Source: Artemia franciscana
Taxonomy: Eukaryota > Arthropoda > Branchiopoda > Anostraca > Artemiidae
DNA: 64,000 nucleotides
NCBI RefSeq assembly: GCF_032884065.1
Contig: NC_088875.1
Span: forward strand, 47,733,235 to 47,797,234
Direction of reading: 5' to 3'
This document shows, one piece after another, positions 1-12,408 of the stretch. A model generated the notes under the pieces. That model saw nothing but the letters and a program-made list of their open reading frames with translations. It made no database searches and was not told the DNA's origin. The translations under genes and the position numbers were made by a program. Every line of letters starts with the position of its first letter. Within the stretch, counting starts at the first letter, position 1.

Positions 1-41
1 TGTGGAATTTTGTATTTTTCTGCCAGAAGACAAATCACGGG

Positions 42-72
<31 letters not shown>

Positions 73-1480
73 TTTTTTCTGTTTCCCAGGGGTCATTGTA
101 CCGACCAAGTGGTCCTAGAATGTCATAAGACGGCTCATTTTAACGGAAATGAAACGTTCTAGTACCCTTTTTAAGTGACCAAAAAAATTGGAGGGCATCT
201 AGGCCCCCTCCCACGCTCATTTTTTTCCCAAAGTCAACGGATCAAAATTTTGAGATAGCCATTTTGTTCAACATAGTCGAAAACCATAAGAACTATGTCT
301 TTGGGGATGATTTACTCCCCCACAATCCCTGGGGGAGGGGCTGCAAGTTACAAACTTTGACCAGTGTTTACATATAGTAATGGATATTGGGAAGTGTACA
401 GAGGTTTTCAGGGGGATTTTATTTTGTTCGTGGGTGGGGCTGAGGGGAGGGGGCTATGTTGGAGGATCTTTCCTTGGATTAATCTGTCATGGGAAAAGAA
501 AAACTCAATGAAAAGGGCGCAAGATTTTCTAGTATCACTATAAGAAAACAATGAAAAATAAACATGAAAACGTTTTTTTCAAATGAAAGGAAGGAGTAGC
601 ATTTAAACTTAAAACGAACAGAGATTATTACGCATATGAGGGGTTCTAAAAATGCTTTAGCATAAAGAGCGAGGTATTTAGGAGGAGATATATACCTTGC
701 TCTTTACGCTAAAGTATTTTTAGTAATTTCAACTATTTATTCTACGGCCTTTCTGATTCAGGGGTAATTCTTAAAGAATTGGGACAAAACTTACGAATTA
801 GTGTAAAGAGTGAGGTATTAACGAGGATACAAACCCCCTCGTATACATAATAATAATATAAGATTATGAAAGTTTGTTACGTAAGTTAATTCTTAAGTTA
901 CGTATATTTTTACTAATAAAAACGTTCGTTAAAAATTAAAAGTTCTAGTTGCCTTTTTAAGTAACCGAAAAATTGGAGGGCAACTAGGCCTCCTTCTCCA
1001 CCCCTTATTTCTCAAAATCGTCTGATCAAAACTAAGAGAAAGCCATTTAGCCAAAAAAAGAATTAATATACAAATTTCATTTTAATAATTTATGTGCGGA
1101 GAGCCAAAACCAAACATGCATTAATTCAAAAACGTTCAGAAATTAAATAAAAAAAAACTAATTTTTTTAGCTGAAAGTAAGGAGCGATATTAAAACTTAA
1201 AACGAACAGAAATTACTCCGTATATGAAATGGGTTGTCCCCTCCGCAATCCCTCGCTCTTTACGCTAAAGTTTGACTCTTGGCCACAATTCTACTTTTTA
1301 AAACAATTAAAAACTTTAACGTAAAGAGCGAGGGATTGCGGAGGGGACAACCCATTTCATATACGGAGTAATTTCTGTTCGTTTTAACTTTTAATGTTGC
1401 TCCTTACTTTCAGCTAGAAAAATTAGTTTTTTTTTATTTAATCAAATATAAAAGGCAGGGCAGCAAATATACCATTACTA
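1..1480. repeat. Interspersed repeat, copy 1, with terminal fold-backs
   Basis: The first about 1.4 kb is repeated in direct orientation at 39990-41365: the same order of a GTGT/T-run, a CCCCCTCCCACGCTCATT block, a GGGGGAGGGGCTGCAAGTTA block and two fold-backs. The inner fold-back has arms at about 1164-1268 and 1315-1421, each about 105 bases and nearly perfect, with the phrases GAAAGTAAGGAGC and GTAAAGAGCGAGGGATTGCG. A smaller fold-back lies at about 630-720. No conserved protein is visible. I recall this family from Artemia genomic sequence, so the species suggestion is from memory, not from a search. Confidence 0.75.
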
Positions 1481-2500
1481 ATTTAAATGTTAGCAGATTG
1501 AGACCATCACTCCCAGACGAATTTGACTTCATCAATCCTATTATTTGCTTCATCTCCTCCAGATTAGTTTCAGCAATGTTCATGTTTTCCCCCAAATCTC
1601 TTTATCTTCAAAAGGCTCGCCAATTTACTGCTATCATTATATGGAATTTCACTTGTTGATTCACCTATTTTGAAAAATACTCACCCAAAACATCAGAAAT
1701 TTCACTCCTTTCAATAACCATTCTATCGTCAACTTTTAGACTAGTTGGGTTTTCATTCTTCTTGCCACCATTTAATAATTCATTAAAGGTTTTCTACGTA
1801 CTTTCATGTTCCCTTTATTATTTTCAAATTTTAGTAGGCTGATGATGGTAGGCTCCCTAGGCACGCAACCTTGGTTACTGGTTCGACTTTTTTGCCGCTT
1901 ACTACGACATGAAGAGGGACGTGTTTGGGATTTTCGTGGATCGCTCAAATTTTGTCTTCTTTGGGTTTATTCGTACGCCGAAGCTATTTGATGCAGATTT
2001 AAGTTCGGAGACTTGGGCCTGTAGACTGGACTCGGTTTCTGCCACCACAACGAATGCTCAGAAGACTCACTAATTGTTACATCATCACAGGAAGTAGGGA
2101 GTAGGCGAGATCGAACGAATATGTTATGGATTAATGCTGCTGAATGCTGAATAATGCGCGTTGGAATTCCTACTAGAAGATATAATTCATGACTAAAAAA
2201 AGGGTAAAAAAAACTCTGAAGTATCATTATTCAAACATAAAAGATCAAAATTAAAATCACACATGCAAATAAACTCGGAAGTACTCGACTGGATCTCGTC
2301 CAAAACCAAGTGCAAACTCGTCCCATTGAGTACTCGATTGCTTATAAGCCTCGCTTATCAAAACTTTTTTCCCGCTAATTTCCAGCCAAAGAGTAAGAGT
2401 TTCAACCTTACCTTCTATCCAAATGGAATAATCCTCTCTCACATTAGCCACAATATGCTCCTTAACTAGAAATACTAAACCTCCACGTGCCTTCGTCTTT
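1480..2500 (-). mobile_element. Decayed non-LTR retrotransposon fragment (endonuclease and start of RT)
   Basis: Read on the minus strand, 2495-2260 gives an endonuclease-like stretch (ARGGLVFLVKEHI, then SIWIEGKVE and KKVLISEAYK). This matches the GG-[VL] box and the strand before the GDFN box of APE-type LINE endonucleases. Further on, 1830-1480 gives SEISDVLGEYFS, then NLEEMKQIIGLMKSNSSGSD, the linker and first motif of the RT domain (SpGpD). The order on the minus strand is right, but frames are broken and the middle (about 1840-2250) is not readable. Both ends are truncated. It lies just upstream of the MPND exon but is not part of that gene. Confidence 0.6.
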
Positions 2501-3155
2501 CAGTTTTTTACAATAAGTTGGTATCCTGGAAAATTGAAAAGTTCTTTATGAAATAAAATATGATACTTATAATAAAACCGTTAATTTTTTTTCTAAAATT
2601 TGTTAGGAATCGTACTTGACCAATTAAGCTTTATTCGTACAAATTCGATATTTGGATGCAATCACTATCAATAAAAAGTTGCGCTTATTAATTAAATTAA
2701 TTTCTTAAATAATTGACTAATAAATTATTATATTTTAACAGTTTTACGAGTTTTGATAATAATAATTAAATGAATGTTATAACTATACTTCGAAACGTTT
2801 CAAACAACACTAATTTTTTGTGATAATTGTGTTCATTGTGATCAACTGACGAATTTTTATTGCTTCCTCTTTTTCAATTTATTTCTGTTTTTAAAATAAT
2901 TGCGCTTTTACTAAGAAGGACAATCTCTGGTATTTATTGATAGTTGATCAAAGGTCTGTTTTGAATATGTATTGGAAAAATAAAATAGGGAATAAAGAAA
3001 TCTGCTGGCATTATGGTTATGAACGAAACAAGGCCAGAAATTATTAATATTACAAGTATTAAGAATAACTGTCAAAATCTAAAATCATATTTTCGTAGGT
3101 TTCCAGTGTAGATTTAGTACTTTTAACTTAAAGTCAATAATTTATTAGTTTTTAG
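2500..3155. other. AT-rich gap, probably intron or 5' flank of MPND-like gene
   Basis: AT-rich sequence with no coding stretch or repeat I can identify. It ends in a pyrimidine/AG acceptor (TTTATTAGTTTTTAG) directly before the RAMA exon. Confidence 0.4.
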
Positions 3156-3296
3156 GATATCGAGGAGGAAGAAGAAGAGATTCTTGAGATTAAGGGACTT
3201 GACCTTGATCGTGGTGGAAGAGGAGCGACCCTTCCAATGTTAGTCGCAGACAAAATTCTTGAACCAGGAAAGGGCATTATGTCCATTGACTATTTG
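3156..3296 (+). CDS. MPND: MPND-like protein, exon encoding N-terminal half of RAMA domain
   Basis: An open 47-codon stretch sits between a TTTTTAG acceptor and a GTAAAT donor, phase 0 on both sides. It encodes an acidic run (DIEEEEEEILEIKG) followed by RGATLPMLVADKILEPGKGI and MSIDYL. The LLxxGVLEPGxGVLS-YxG pattern is the start of the RAMA domain found in MPND proteins, where it precedes a JAMM/MPN+ domain. MPND proteins are linked to binding of N6-methyladenine DNA and protein degradation; that role is family knowledge. A JAMM exon of the same family lies downstream on the same strand at 18178, which supports one gene. The exon for the second half of RAMA was not found and should lie between. 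Confidence 0.72.
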
Positions 3297-4690
3297 GTAA
3301 ATATTTATGTTTGTGTTTGTTTTCTTTGGAAATAAAATTAAAATAGTCATGGATGTTTCAATGGAAGTAACCTAAAACGCGTTTTCTCTTGTTGCTTTTA
3401 AAATAATCATGGCTGGTTTGATGTTGGTAAACTGCAAAAAAATGCGTTTCTTCTGGGAGCTCTTAAAAGAATCAGCCCTATCTCTATGGCTGTAATCTAC
3501 AAAAACCTCATTTATGCTGTGTGGAAAAAAAATCATGCCTGTTATGATGGTGATAATGTATAGAGAAGAATTGCGGTGAATGTTTTTCTGCAGGGAAACT
3601 CATGGCAAGATAATCTACGAATGGCAAATTTTTCTCACTAGCCATTGTTTTTAATACGCTTTTCAAATTTTTGTCCATTATGGTGCGTTCTTCTGTGGTT
3701 TGTTCTTTACTAGCAACCATTATTCAGCGCATAGGCAATTCCCTCTAATGCGGAGGATAATTTCTGTTTGTTTAAGAATTTAGTGGCTTTCATTTTGCTC
3801 TCAATCTTTAAAGACGCCTCTAAATCCTCGGTTACTGTGGGCTAGGGTTATTTTTTTTTCACTAGGCTATCACTAATGTGGCAACCACGATTTATATATA
3901 ACGCACAAGATAATCTATGTCTTGCACTGATTCGTCCTTAATAATTTTTTTGCTTCTGGCTTCTTCCTAAATTAAAGTCATGAAATCAATATTGATACTT
4001 TGCTTTGGCAAAATATATTGAAAATGGTTGCATAAAAGCATGGACACGGTCTGGAATCTGGGTTGGGGAGTGACTGAGAACCAGGAGGCTTCTTAGGGGA
4101 AAGCTTATTGGAAACTTCTTTGATGCCCACTTAGGATGTTTGTTTTCCATGTTGAGTGGCAATCTTACATATTGTTATGCTCAGGCAGGTTAGTCGTGAG
4201 TCAAAAGCGGGGTATGGAGGCCATATTTGTGGTCCCCTGCTGCTATTTTTTTGCATAACACTACCAGTGCAAAAGAAATTTCAGGAAATTATATGGAAGT
4301 GTTGCCTTATTGACGCCTTAGGATTGAACGACTAAATAGATGATGAAGTTCCTGTGTAACTGTGATCGTAATATTCAGTACAGAGGAGGGAAGAGAGTAA
4401 TTGGATGAAGACTCAATGAAATTTAGAGAAAAAAATCCTAAAGAACCCTGAAATTAGATGTTTTTCGATTATAGAGTAGACTTCAAAAAAAGGGGACCTG
4501 CAAAATAAGTTCCCTCATAAAAAATTCTTGACATTTTTTTGTGGCCTGGCTTTGGGGGTTTGCCCTCTTCTTAATGGGCCTGTTTTCAGAGTAGGGGATC
4601 TGTAGGTTCATTATAAATGGGGCTTAGATAGTTATCTCCGGTATCTCTATTGAGGTGGACCTTTTTGTGAATGTGCTTTTTTTTCAACTG
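3297..4690 (+). other. Intron sequence without recognised content
   Basis: Follows the RAMA exon donor. Short open frames on either strand have no recognisable motifs. I see no RNA gene or strong repeat here apart from a weak inverted match of 4690-4760 to the repeat at 7200-7290. Confidence 0.35.
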
Positions 4691-7600
4691 CTACTCTGGA
4701 AACTTGCATGAGACCTTTAACAGGGGCAATAATGAAGGTGTTATCAAATAAAAGAAATAGTTAGAGTTGTCATAGGCCTGTTGAGCTAAGGCGGAATTAA
4801 AAGTCTCAGGCCTTTTGCCATGATCCCATGGCTTTGTGAATAGATGGTGCCGGTGTTTAACCTCTTGGCGATAACCCCTCCGGAAAATACCTCCCCAGAA
4901 GATATCCCCCTCCCGAAAACGCCCCCGCGGATAATTCTCCCTGTAAAAAATATCCTTTCCCACCACCACAGAAAATACCCCGCGTGGAAAATAAGGCTTT
5001 TCAAATTTGAGAATTTTATTTGAGTTTTTTTTTTTTTATTTCCGTAGGGGCAAGTAATTTTGGTACTTGTGTTGTTATGCGTCATTCACTCAAGTTTAGG
5101 CTATGTAAAACTCGAAAACAAACCGGTTTTTTCATTAGTTTTTTCAGCGTAGTGGGAGACAAGACAAAGACAAGTCACAGAAGAGATGGGAAATATATAA
5201 TTCGGGCTATATATTTGCATACAAAGGGGGGGGGTAAGCATTTTGACAGTTTTAAGTCAGAAAACAGTTTTTACTTCATAATATGCAGAATAATTGTACC
5301 TAACACATTTTGCATCCAGACCCACTTTACTTTATCCCTCCTCCCCCCCCCCTAACGCGTAAATATATAGCCCAAATTTGTTTCTAAAGTAACGGGGACT
5401 TCAGCGAGGAAACCGGTTTTTCTTGAGTTTTGCACATCGTAAACTTGAGTGAGTGGCCTATAATATACAAGTAGCGGAATTTTTTATGGAGAGAGAGAGC
5501 TGGATTTCTCGATGCTATCTAAAAACGATCAGAGATTAAACTTAAAAAAAAACAACTTTTTTCAACTGAAAGTAAGGAGCAACATCAAAACTTAAAACGA
5601 ACATAAATTTTTACTTATATGAAATGGGTTGCCTCCTTCTCAAGATCTTGCTCTGAACGCTAGGTTGTTTTTTTTATAGAACTCTCTCGTTTTGAGTTTG
5701 AATAGGTTATTTATTGTAATATCTGTTCGTTTTTGGTTTTACTCATTTATCGTTGCTGATTTATGGTAGTTTTACGCTTAGAAACTTATTTGAATTTATC
5801 TCTACTCATTTTTGGCTTAATGAGGCTCTTTACTGTCATTTGACAAACTCATTTTTTGGAATTTTTTTTAATTAATTTCTGTTCATTTTTTATTGATAGC
5901 CTTTTTCATAGAAAAAAAATTAATATTTTTTTTCTATTAGACTCCATAGTTTATACTTTGAAGATTAGTTGACTTTATTTCTGCTCATTCCTGGTTTGAA
6001 GAGGCTGTTTACTTTTCTTTCAAAAACTTCTTCCGTATGTTTCCCACTAAAAGACACTATCTGTAATTAATTAAATAAAAAAACAGCAAATTTTTCAACT
6101 GAAAGTAAGGAGCAACATCAAACCTTAAAAATTAGTGAAATTATTACGTAAATGAAAGAGGTTGCCTCCTCATCAAGACCTCGCTCTTTACACTAAAGTT
6201 TCTTGTATAGAATTTTAAAACAAAACTTATTCGTCTAGTAGCGTAAAGAGCAAGGGTCTAATGGAAGGGGCAACTTCTTTTATATATGTAATAATTTCTC
6301 TTCGTTTTAGCTCCTTACTTTCTGTTGAAAAAACTTGTTTTTTTTTTATAGATATCTGATCGTTTTAGAATAACACCGGGAAATCCTGCTCTCTCTCCGG
6401 GAAAAATTTCGGTACTTGTGTATTATACGCCATTCAATCAAGTTTACGATGTGTAAATCTCGAGAATAAGCCGGTTTTTTCATTAGTCTCTTCGTTACTT
6501 TACAAACAAATTTGGGTACTAGATTCGCACATTAGGGGGGAGTACTGCGGGTCTGCATGCATAATGTGTTAGGTACAATTATGAAATAAGAATTGTTTAC
6601 TGAAATCAAACTCTCCAAATACTTTACCCCCCCCCCTTGTGTGCAAATATATAGCCCGAATAATATATTTCCCATATATTCTGTCACTTGTCTTAACCTC
6701 GTTTCGCGCTAAGGTGAAATAAACTAACGAAGAAACCTGTTTTTTCTCAAATTTTACACAGCGTAAACTTCAGTGAGCAGCGTATAATACACAAGTGCCA
6801 AAATTGCTTCCCCCAACGGAAATTAAAAAAAAATGAAACTCAAATAAAATTCTCAAATTTGGAAAGCCTTATTTTTCACGCGGGGGGGTATATTCCTACG
6901 AGAAGTATTTTCGGGGGGGGGGGGGTAAACACCTAGAACCAGATTGATGACCTGTGTTCCAACAACCTATCCCCCAGTTGTGGATAGGCTCTTCCAACAC
7001 AAACAGACGCAAGAACTTGGAGAATGTTCAAAAATAACATTTAGGTTATGTTTTTATGGGATTCTTCTCTGTTTATTACTTAATTTGGGAATGTAGCGTT
7101 AAACAGTGAAAAGTGTCTTATCACTTACCACCGGTATGATGTGTGTTGGCGGTTGAGGATTTGATTGTTGAGTTCATTTTATTTGATAACAGCTTCATTA
7201 TTGTCCCCGCTAATGTTCTCATGCAAGTTTTCAAGGAGGCGGTTGAAATAAAAAAGCTTCTCAATATTTTTTCAGATCGAAAGTGTCTAATATGGCTTCA
7301 TTTTAAGGGAGCTAACCCTTCTAGGTTTTGATGGTTTGACTCTGCTTTCATTTTTTTTTATCATTTTTTGGATGGAAAGGGTAAGACTAGTTATAGTTTT
7401 ATTATTTCTCCTGTTATGTTTTAGTTCTATATTTTTTTTTGAATTTTTATCCTTTTTTATCCATCTTAACATGAGTAGAAAAAAAAATCAAATAATTTTC
7501 TAAGCTTAAAACTACCACAAATCATCATCGATAAATGAATTAAACCTAGAACAGACATATATTACAATGAATAACCGATTCAAACTCAAAACGAGAAAGT

Positions 7601-8740
7601 TTTATGAAAAAAACTTTAGCGTAAAGAGCAAGATCTTGAAGAGGAGGTAACCCCTTTCATATAAGTAATAATATCTGTTCGTTTTAAGTTTTGATGTTTT
7701 TCCTTACTTTCAGTTGAATAAACTTGTTTTTTAAGTGTAATTTCTTATCATGTTTAAATAATACTGGGAAATCTGTCTCTCTCTCCATGGAAAATTCCGG
7801 TACATGTGTATTATACGGCATTCAATCAAGCTTACGATGTGTGAAACTCGAGAACAAACCGATGTGTGAAACTCGAGAACATTAGAGGGGGGGGGGTTAA
7901 AATATATCGGGTCTGTATACAAAATGTGCTAGGTACAATTATTCTGTATAATATGAAACAAGAATTGTTTTCAGACTTCAAACTGTCCAAATATTTTACT
8001 TACCCCCCTCCCTTATGTGCAAAAATGTAGCACAAATTTATATATTTCTCATATATTCTTTCGCTCGTCATTGTCTTGTGTCGCTCTAAGCTGAAAGAAA
8101 CTAACGAAGAATTCGGTTTGTCCTCCAGTTTACTCAGCGTAAACTTTAGTGAGCGGCACATAATACACAGATTCCATAAATCCTTCTTCCTACCTTCCTA
8201 CCGAAATTAAAAACAAAAACTGAAGAAAAATTCTCAAATTTGGAAAGCCTTATTTTCTACGGGGGGGGGGTATTTTTCACAAGGGAGGGTATTTTACTCG
8301 GGGAAATATTTTCTGGGGGGGGTAAACCCCTAGAACCAGATTGATGACCTATGTTCCAGCATCCTCTCCCTTAATTGTTGCTGGGTTCTTCCAACACATA
8401 AACAGTCGCAAGAACAGGGAGAATATTCAAAAATGGCATTAGGTTATGTTTATTTAGGATTACTCTATGTTTATTGCTTAATTTTGAAATATAGCGTAAA
8501 AAAGTGAAAAGTGTCTTATCACCTACCAACGGTATAATGTCTATTGTTGAGTTCATTTTATTTGATAACACTTCCACTATTGTTTCGCTAATGGTCTCAT
8601 GCAGGTTTTCAAGGAGGCAGTTGAAATAAAAAAACCTCTTAGCGTTTTTCAGATCGAAAGTGTATAATATGACTTCATTGTAAGGGAGCAATCCCTTCTA
8701 GGTTTTTGGTTTGATGGTTTTGATGGTTTGATGGTTTTGG
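4690..8740. repeat. Nested fold-back repeats with a ~1.4 kb direct duplication
   Basis: Three copies of a ~0.45 kb fold-back unit lie at about 5030-5490, 6400-6810 and 7790-8190. Each begins with a GGTACTTGTGTATTATACG-like arm and ends with its reverse complement, and each carries C- or G-runs beside a GCAAATATATAGC phrase. The segment 6400-7340 is repeated directly at about 7790-8735. Between them are GAAAGTAAGGAGCAACATC arms (about 5565 against 7720 inverted, and a local pair at 6095 and 6325). Frames inside the duplicated part have no known motif. All of this lies inside the inferred MPND intron. Confidence 0.7.
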
Positions 8741-10130
8741 AAGGGTAAGATTAGTTATTGTTTTGTTATTTCCCTTGTTAAGTTTTAGTTCTATATTTTA
8801 ATTTTTATGGAATAATTGGTTGGTATTGTAGGTTCATTTTGGAAAATGAACCTACAAAACAGAAACTTAATTAAAAAACAAACTATAACTAGTCTTACGC
8901 CTTCCATCTGAAAAATACTCTTAAAGATTAAAACGGTTATATTAAAGACACTTGAAAGAACCGTTAAATCCTCAAAACCTGGAAGGGCTAGCGCCCTCAA
9001 GATGAAGCCATATTATACACTATCGATCTAAAAAAAAAGATGGATAAAAATAGGATAAAAATCTTAAAAAATTGAACTTTAAAATTAAAATTTAATAAGA
9101 AAAAATAATAAAACTGAAACTATTCTTATCTTTTCCATCCAAAAAAAAGATAAAGAGGGTTATATTAAGGAAATCTGAACCAAAATTCTTGCTTTGAAGA
9201 CTTAAGCCAGCTAAAAGGATTAAAAATTTACTAGTCTCTGGAAAATAGAAAAATTCATATGGTAATAAACGCCATTTTATTACCATAAAAATATGGTAAT
9301 AAACACCTTGATGAAACAAAAATGGAATGTTATTATCTTTGAATTTCATAAAATAAATAGTGTAAATATAACACCGGTAAAAAAGCCAAGAAGTTAGAAA
9401 TAAAGGTGGTTTTGGTATATTATGTTAATAGCTATCTGAAATGGAGTAAGATGAGGGCCTATTTCATCAGGGCATATTCAAAAAAATCTTTCCCATACCT
9501 GCTGAGTGAAAATTAAAATAAATTATAAATCTTCTTCTAACACAAACTTTAAAAAAAAACATCTAACGTTCTGACTTCACCCACGAAAGGTCTTATTTGT
9601 GGAAAAAAAAAAAAAAAAAGAATCCAAAATGCTCCAGAGTTTGGTAGGGTTTGGGGTGTTGTGAAAGAAAGGCAAGTAGGGTGTGTGTAACTGAAGCATT
9701 AAAGAGCCCTAGGTTGTAGCCATATAATCCCCCTTTTGTTCAGAAAAATTAAAAAATAGTCTATGACGAATAAAATGCTAAAAATCTTATCACTAATTGG
9801 AAAAGACTATTGGTGCTGCTATTATACTCCACCACTAAGGATTTCCAAAATTTCTAATTAGAAGGCCCAAGATATCTTAAAGGGTTAATTATTCAACTAA
9901 ACGATGTGGCGATTTATCCCCTGTGTCTCCTATTCCTTATCCCCTTGTATCTCCTTACACAATTTTTCAAGGCCTTTCTATCTCCTTATGCCATTTCTCA
10001 GTATTCCCCCTACCTTCTTATGCAGTATGTCTCGAACCCCTCTATGCTCCAATGCAATGTGTAAGTATTCATATATGTTGTAATGTAATGTGTCATGAAC
10101 TTCCCTATACTGAGTTCTGAGCTCTTTATT
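8740..10130. other. AT-rich intronic DNA, nothing identified
   Basis: Low-complexity AT-rich DNA with scattered short frames that lack family motifs. A poly-A stretch lies at about 9602-9620. The part after 9900 (TCTCCTTA repeats) may be the 3' untranslated tail of the adjacent minus-strand LINE, but this cannot be fixed from one copy. Confidence 0.35.
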
Positions 10131-10423
10131 TAACAATAAAATCCATAAACAAAAAAAAAATGTTTCAAGACAATCTCCCCCATAAGGCTCCATGGCCGGG
10201 AAAGAACAGGGGAGAAAAAAATACCAAAAAAAAATATAAACAAAATCCAAAAAACAAAATTGAGTCACCCACCTTAATAATCTCCAAAAAATGACAAGCT
10301 AGGCAGGGGGTAGCACATTATTTCACCAACTCAATTAAATATCCAACTCAATCCAGAGACACCAACTCCAAGGGAAACCGGAATATAAAATAAAAAGACA
10401 AAAAAAAAAACAAACAAACAAAA

Positions 10424-11570
10424 TTATTTACTAGCTAGAAAATCTCTAACATAATTTTTGAACATACCAAACGTGTGGCAGCTTCGTACGAACTCTGGGA
10501 GCGTGTTCCAGATCCTATTGCAAGCTGTCAGAGGGTTGAAGTTAGACCTCACTGACGGTGTGTGAAGAACCAGTAAATTATTGGAAGTGCGGAGATGGTA
10601 AGTCGATTGATCAGAAACAAAAGATATATTATTACATAGGACAGCAGGAAGATGGCCGTGCAACTGTAAAAAAATGAAAGAAGAATAAGAAAGAAAATAG
10701 AGAGATTTTAAATCAAGCAAGGGTTTAAGTGAAAATTGGTTAGTTTCCTGAATAAGAGTCCTTGCTTTATCATAAAGTTTTGAAAGTGGCTTCATAGACG
10801 AGGGAAAAGTTGACATCCAAATAACAGAACAATATGAAACATAAGACTGAACTAGGCTGCAGAACAAGATTCTATGAATCGACCCTGGAAATATATATTT
10901 GAGCTTTCTAAGGATTCCGATACTCCTGGAGACTTTCATTTTAATCAGGTCAGTATGATGCTTGAACGAAAGATTTTCGTCAAGCAAGATGCCTAGGAAT
11001 AGAACGTAACGATCCTTAGGTCTACTTAGAGAACCTCTTGATACATTTATTTCATTTAAATCAGGGCAAGCCTTTGAGACTCTGGAGAAAAAGAGGAAAC
11101 ATGACTTTTCGACATTTAAGGCAAGATAATTTACATAAAACCACTGGATAACTCTTTCAAAAAGGGCTATCATCCTTGAACGAAGATCAGACTCAGTTCT
11201 ACCAGTTATGCCAAGAGTACTGTCATCAGCAAAAGCAATAAGTGTAGCTGGTAAGGACAAACTCTTGTCACAGCTAGTGACGGATACTGGTTGACAAAGT
11301 CGACAGCAAATGGTAGGTTTTAAATTTTTAACCGCATTAATAAGGCTGACGTGGATTAAAAAGAGTATCGGTCCAATGACAGATCCTTGTGGAACGCCAA
11401 ACTCTATTCCAGAAGGATTAGAAAAGTTCGGATGAACCGAGATGACTCGACCAGATGAACCATGAATAAGCATTCCCTCTTCTACCAATATGGGACATTT
11501 TCAAAAGTAGAATCTTGTGTGTTAATGAGTCAAACGCTTTTCGAACATCAAGAAAAAGAGCAGCAGGTAT
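10424..11570 (-). pseudogene. LINE reverse transcriptase, core and C-terminal part
   Basis: A 354-codon open frame carries GVPQGSVIGPILF (RT motif 4), then LIAFADDSTL (catalytic FADD, motif 5) about 50 residues later. Next come NVEKSCFLFFS and YVLFLGILLDENLSFKHH (the primer-grip region) and a C-terminal thumb-like part ending in NRIWNTLPEFVR, typical of CR1/Jockey RTs. Just upstream in another frame, at about 11570-11490, is LFLDVRKAFDSLTHKILL, the motif 3 aspartate box. A frameshift therefore splits motif 3 from motif 4. The catalytic FADD is intact, but the reading frame is not. Confidence 0.88.
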
Positions 11571-12295
11571 CAAACCAGAGTCAAGAGGATGATGACACGA
11601 GCACGCTTTAGAGCACTTGGAAAGACACCATTTTCAAAAGAAAGATTGACAAGTCTCGTGAGGGCACACACAATGACAGGAAGAATGAACTTGACAACCT
11701 TAGTCGGAATACGGTCTGGGCCAGAGGATGAAGAACCCCTCAAACAATTGACAATTCTGGCTATTTCAGCTTCAGAGACAGGTTCCAATGCCATTGATTT
11801 AGGACAAGGCGGTCCTAGATAAGACCTAAAATCAGGTAGAGAAGAAGAAGGACTTACAGAAGAGGCTGTAGTTTGGCCGATATTAGCAAAATAGGAAATA
11901 AACGCATCTTGAACTTTTACCTCTCCCTCTACATTTTTCCCGTCAATCATAACACTTGAAGGGACAGAAGGAGGCAGAAAAGATGACCTGATAACAGAAT
12001 TGATTACTTGCCATGTCTTTCTAATGTCTTTACCGCACGCAGAGAATTTTCTATGATAAAATAACGATTTAGCCCTTCGGCAAAGCGAATTGTAAACTCT
12101 TCTATAAGCTTTGAAAAGTTGAAGCCGAGAATCACGCAAAAATAGCTTAGAGCACCTGTAAGCCTTCCAAAGATAATTTTTCTTCCTCCAGCTTTTAAGG
12201 AGTCCAGGGGTGATCCAAGGATTCAAAGGGGTTGTTCTTTTTGATGTTGGATTCAACTGGGGTGCATCACATGTATCAAAAATAACTTCTTTCAA
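11570..12295 (-). pseudogene. LINE linker and N-terminal RT motifs
   Basis: This frame contains the region between endonuclease and RT: PLNPWITPGLLKSWRKKNYL and VQDAFISYFANIGQTTASS, then the first RT box with GSSSSGPDRIPTKVVKF (SGPDxIP), and ends in NLSFENGVFPSALKRARVI. These are in the order expected for CR1/Jockey proteins. It connects by frameshift to the core RT frame downstream and to the endonuclease frame upstream. Confidence 0.85.
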
Positions 12296-12408
12296 AGAAT
12301 CATAAATGAATTAAACAAAGAATCTATGTCAGATCCATTTTCAAAAATACTCCACGAACGACCCACCAACCGTGACCTAAGAATATGCAAGCCCTGATCA
12401 TTAAATTT

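Noticed and set aside
8371-8691. 106-codon minus-strand frame (MLPYNEVILYTFDLKNAKRF…)
   Set aside because: It lies in the duplicated repeat; the sister copy at 7000-7330 has different stops and frameshifts, and no motif is recognisable. Treated as repeat.
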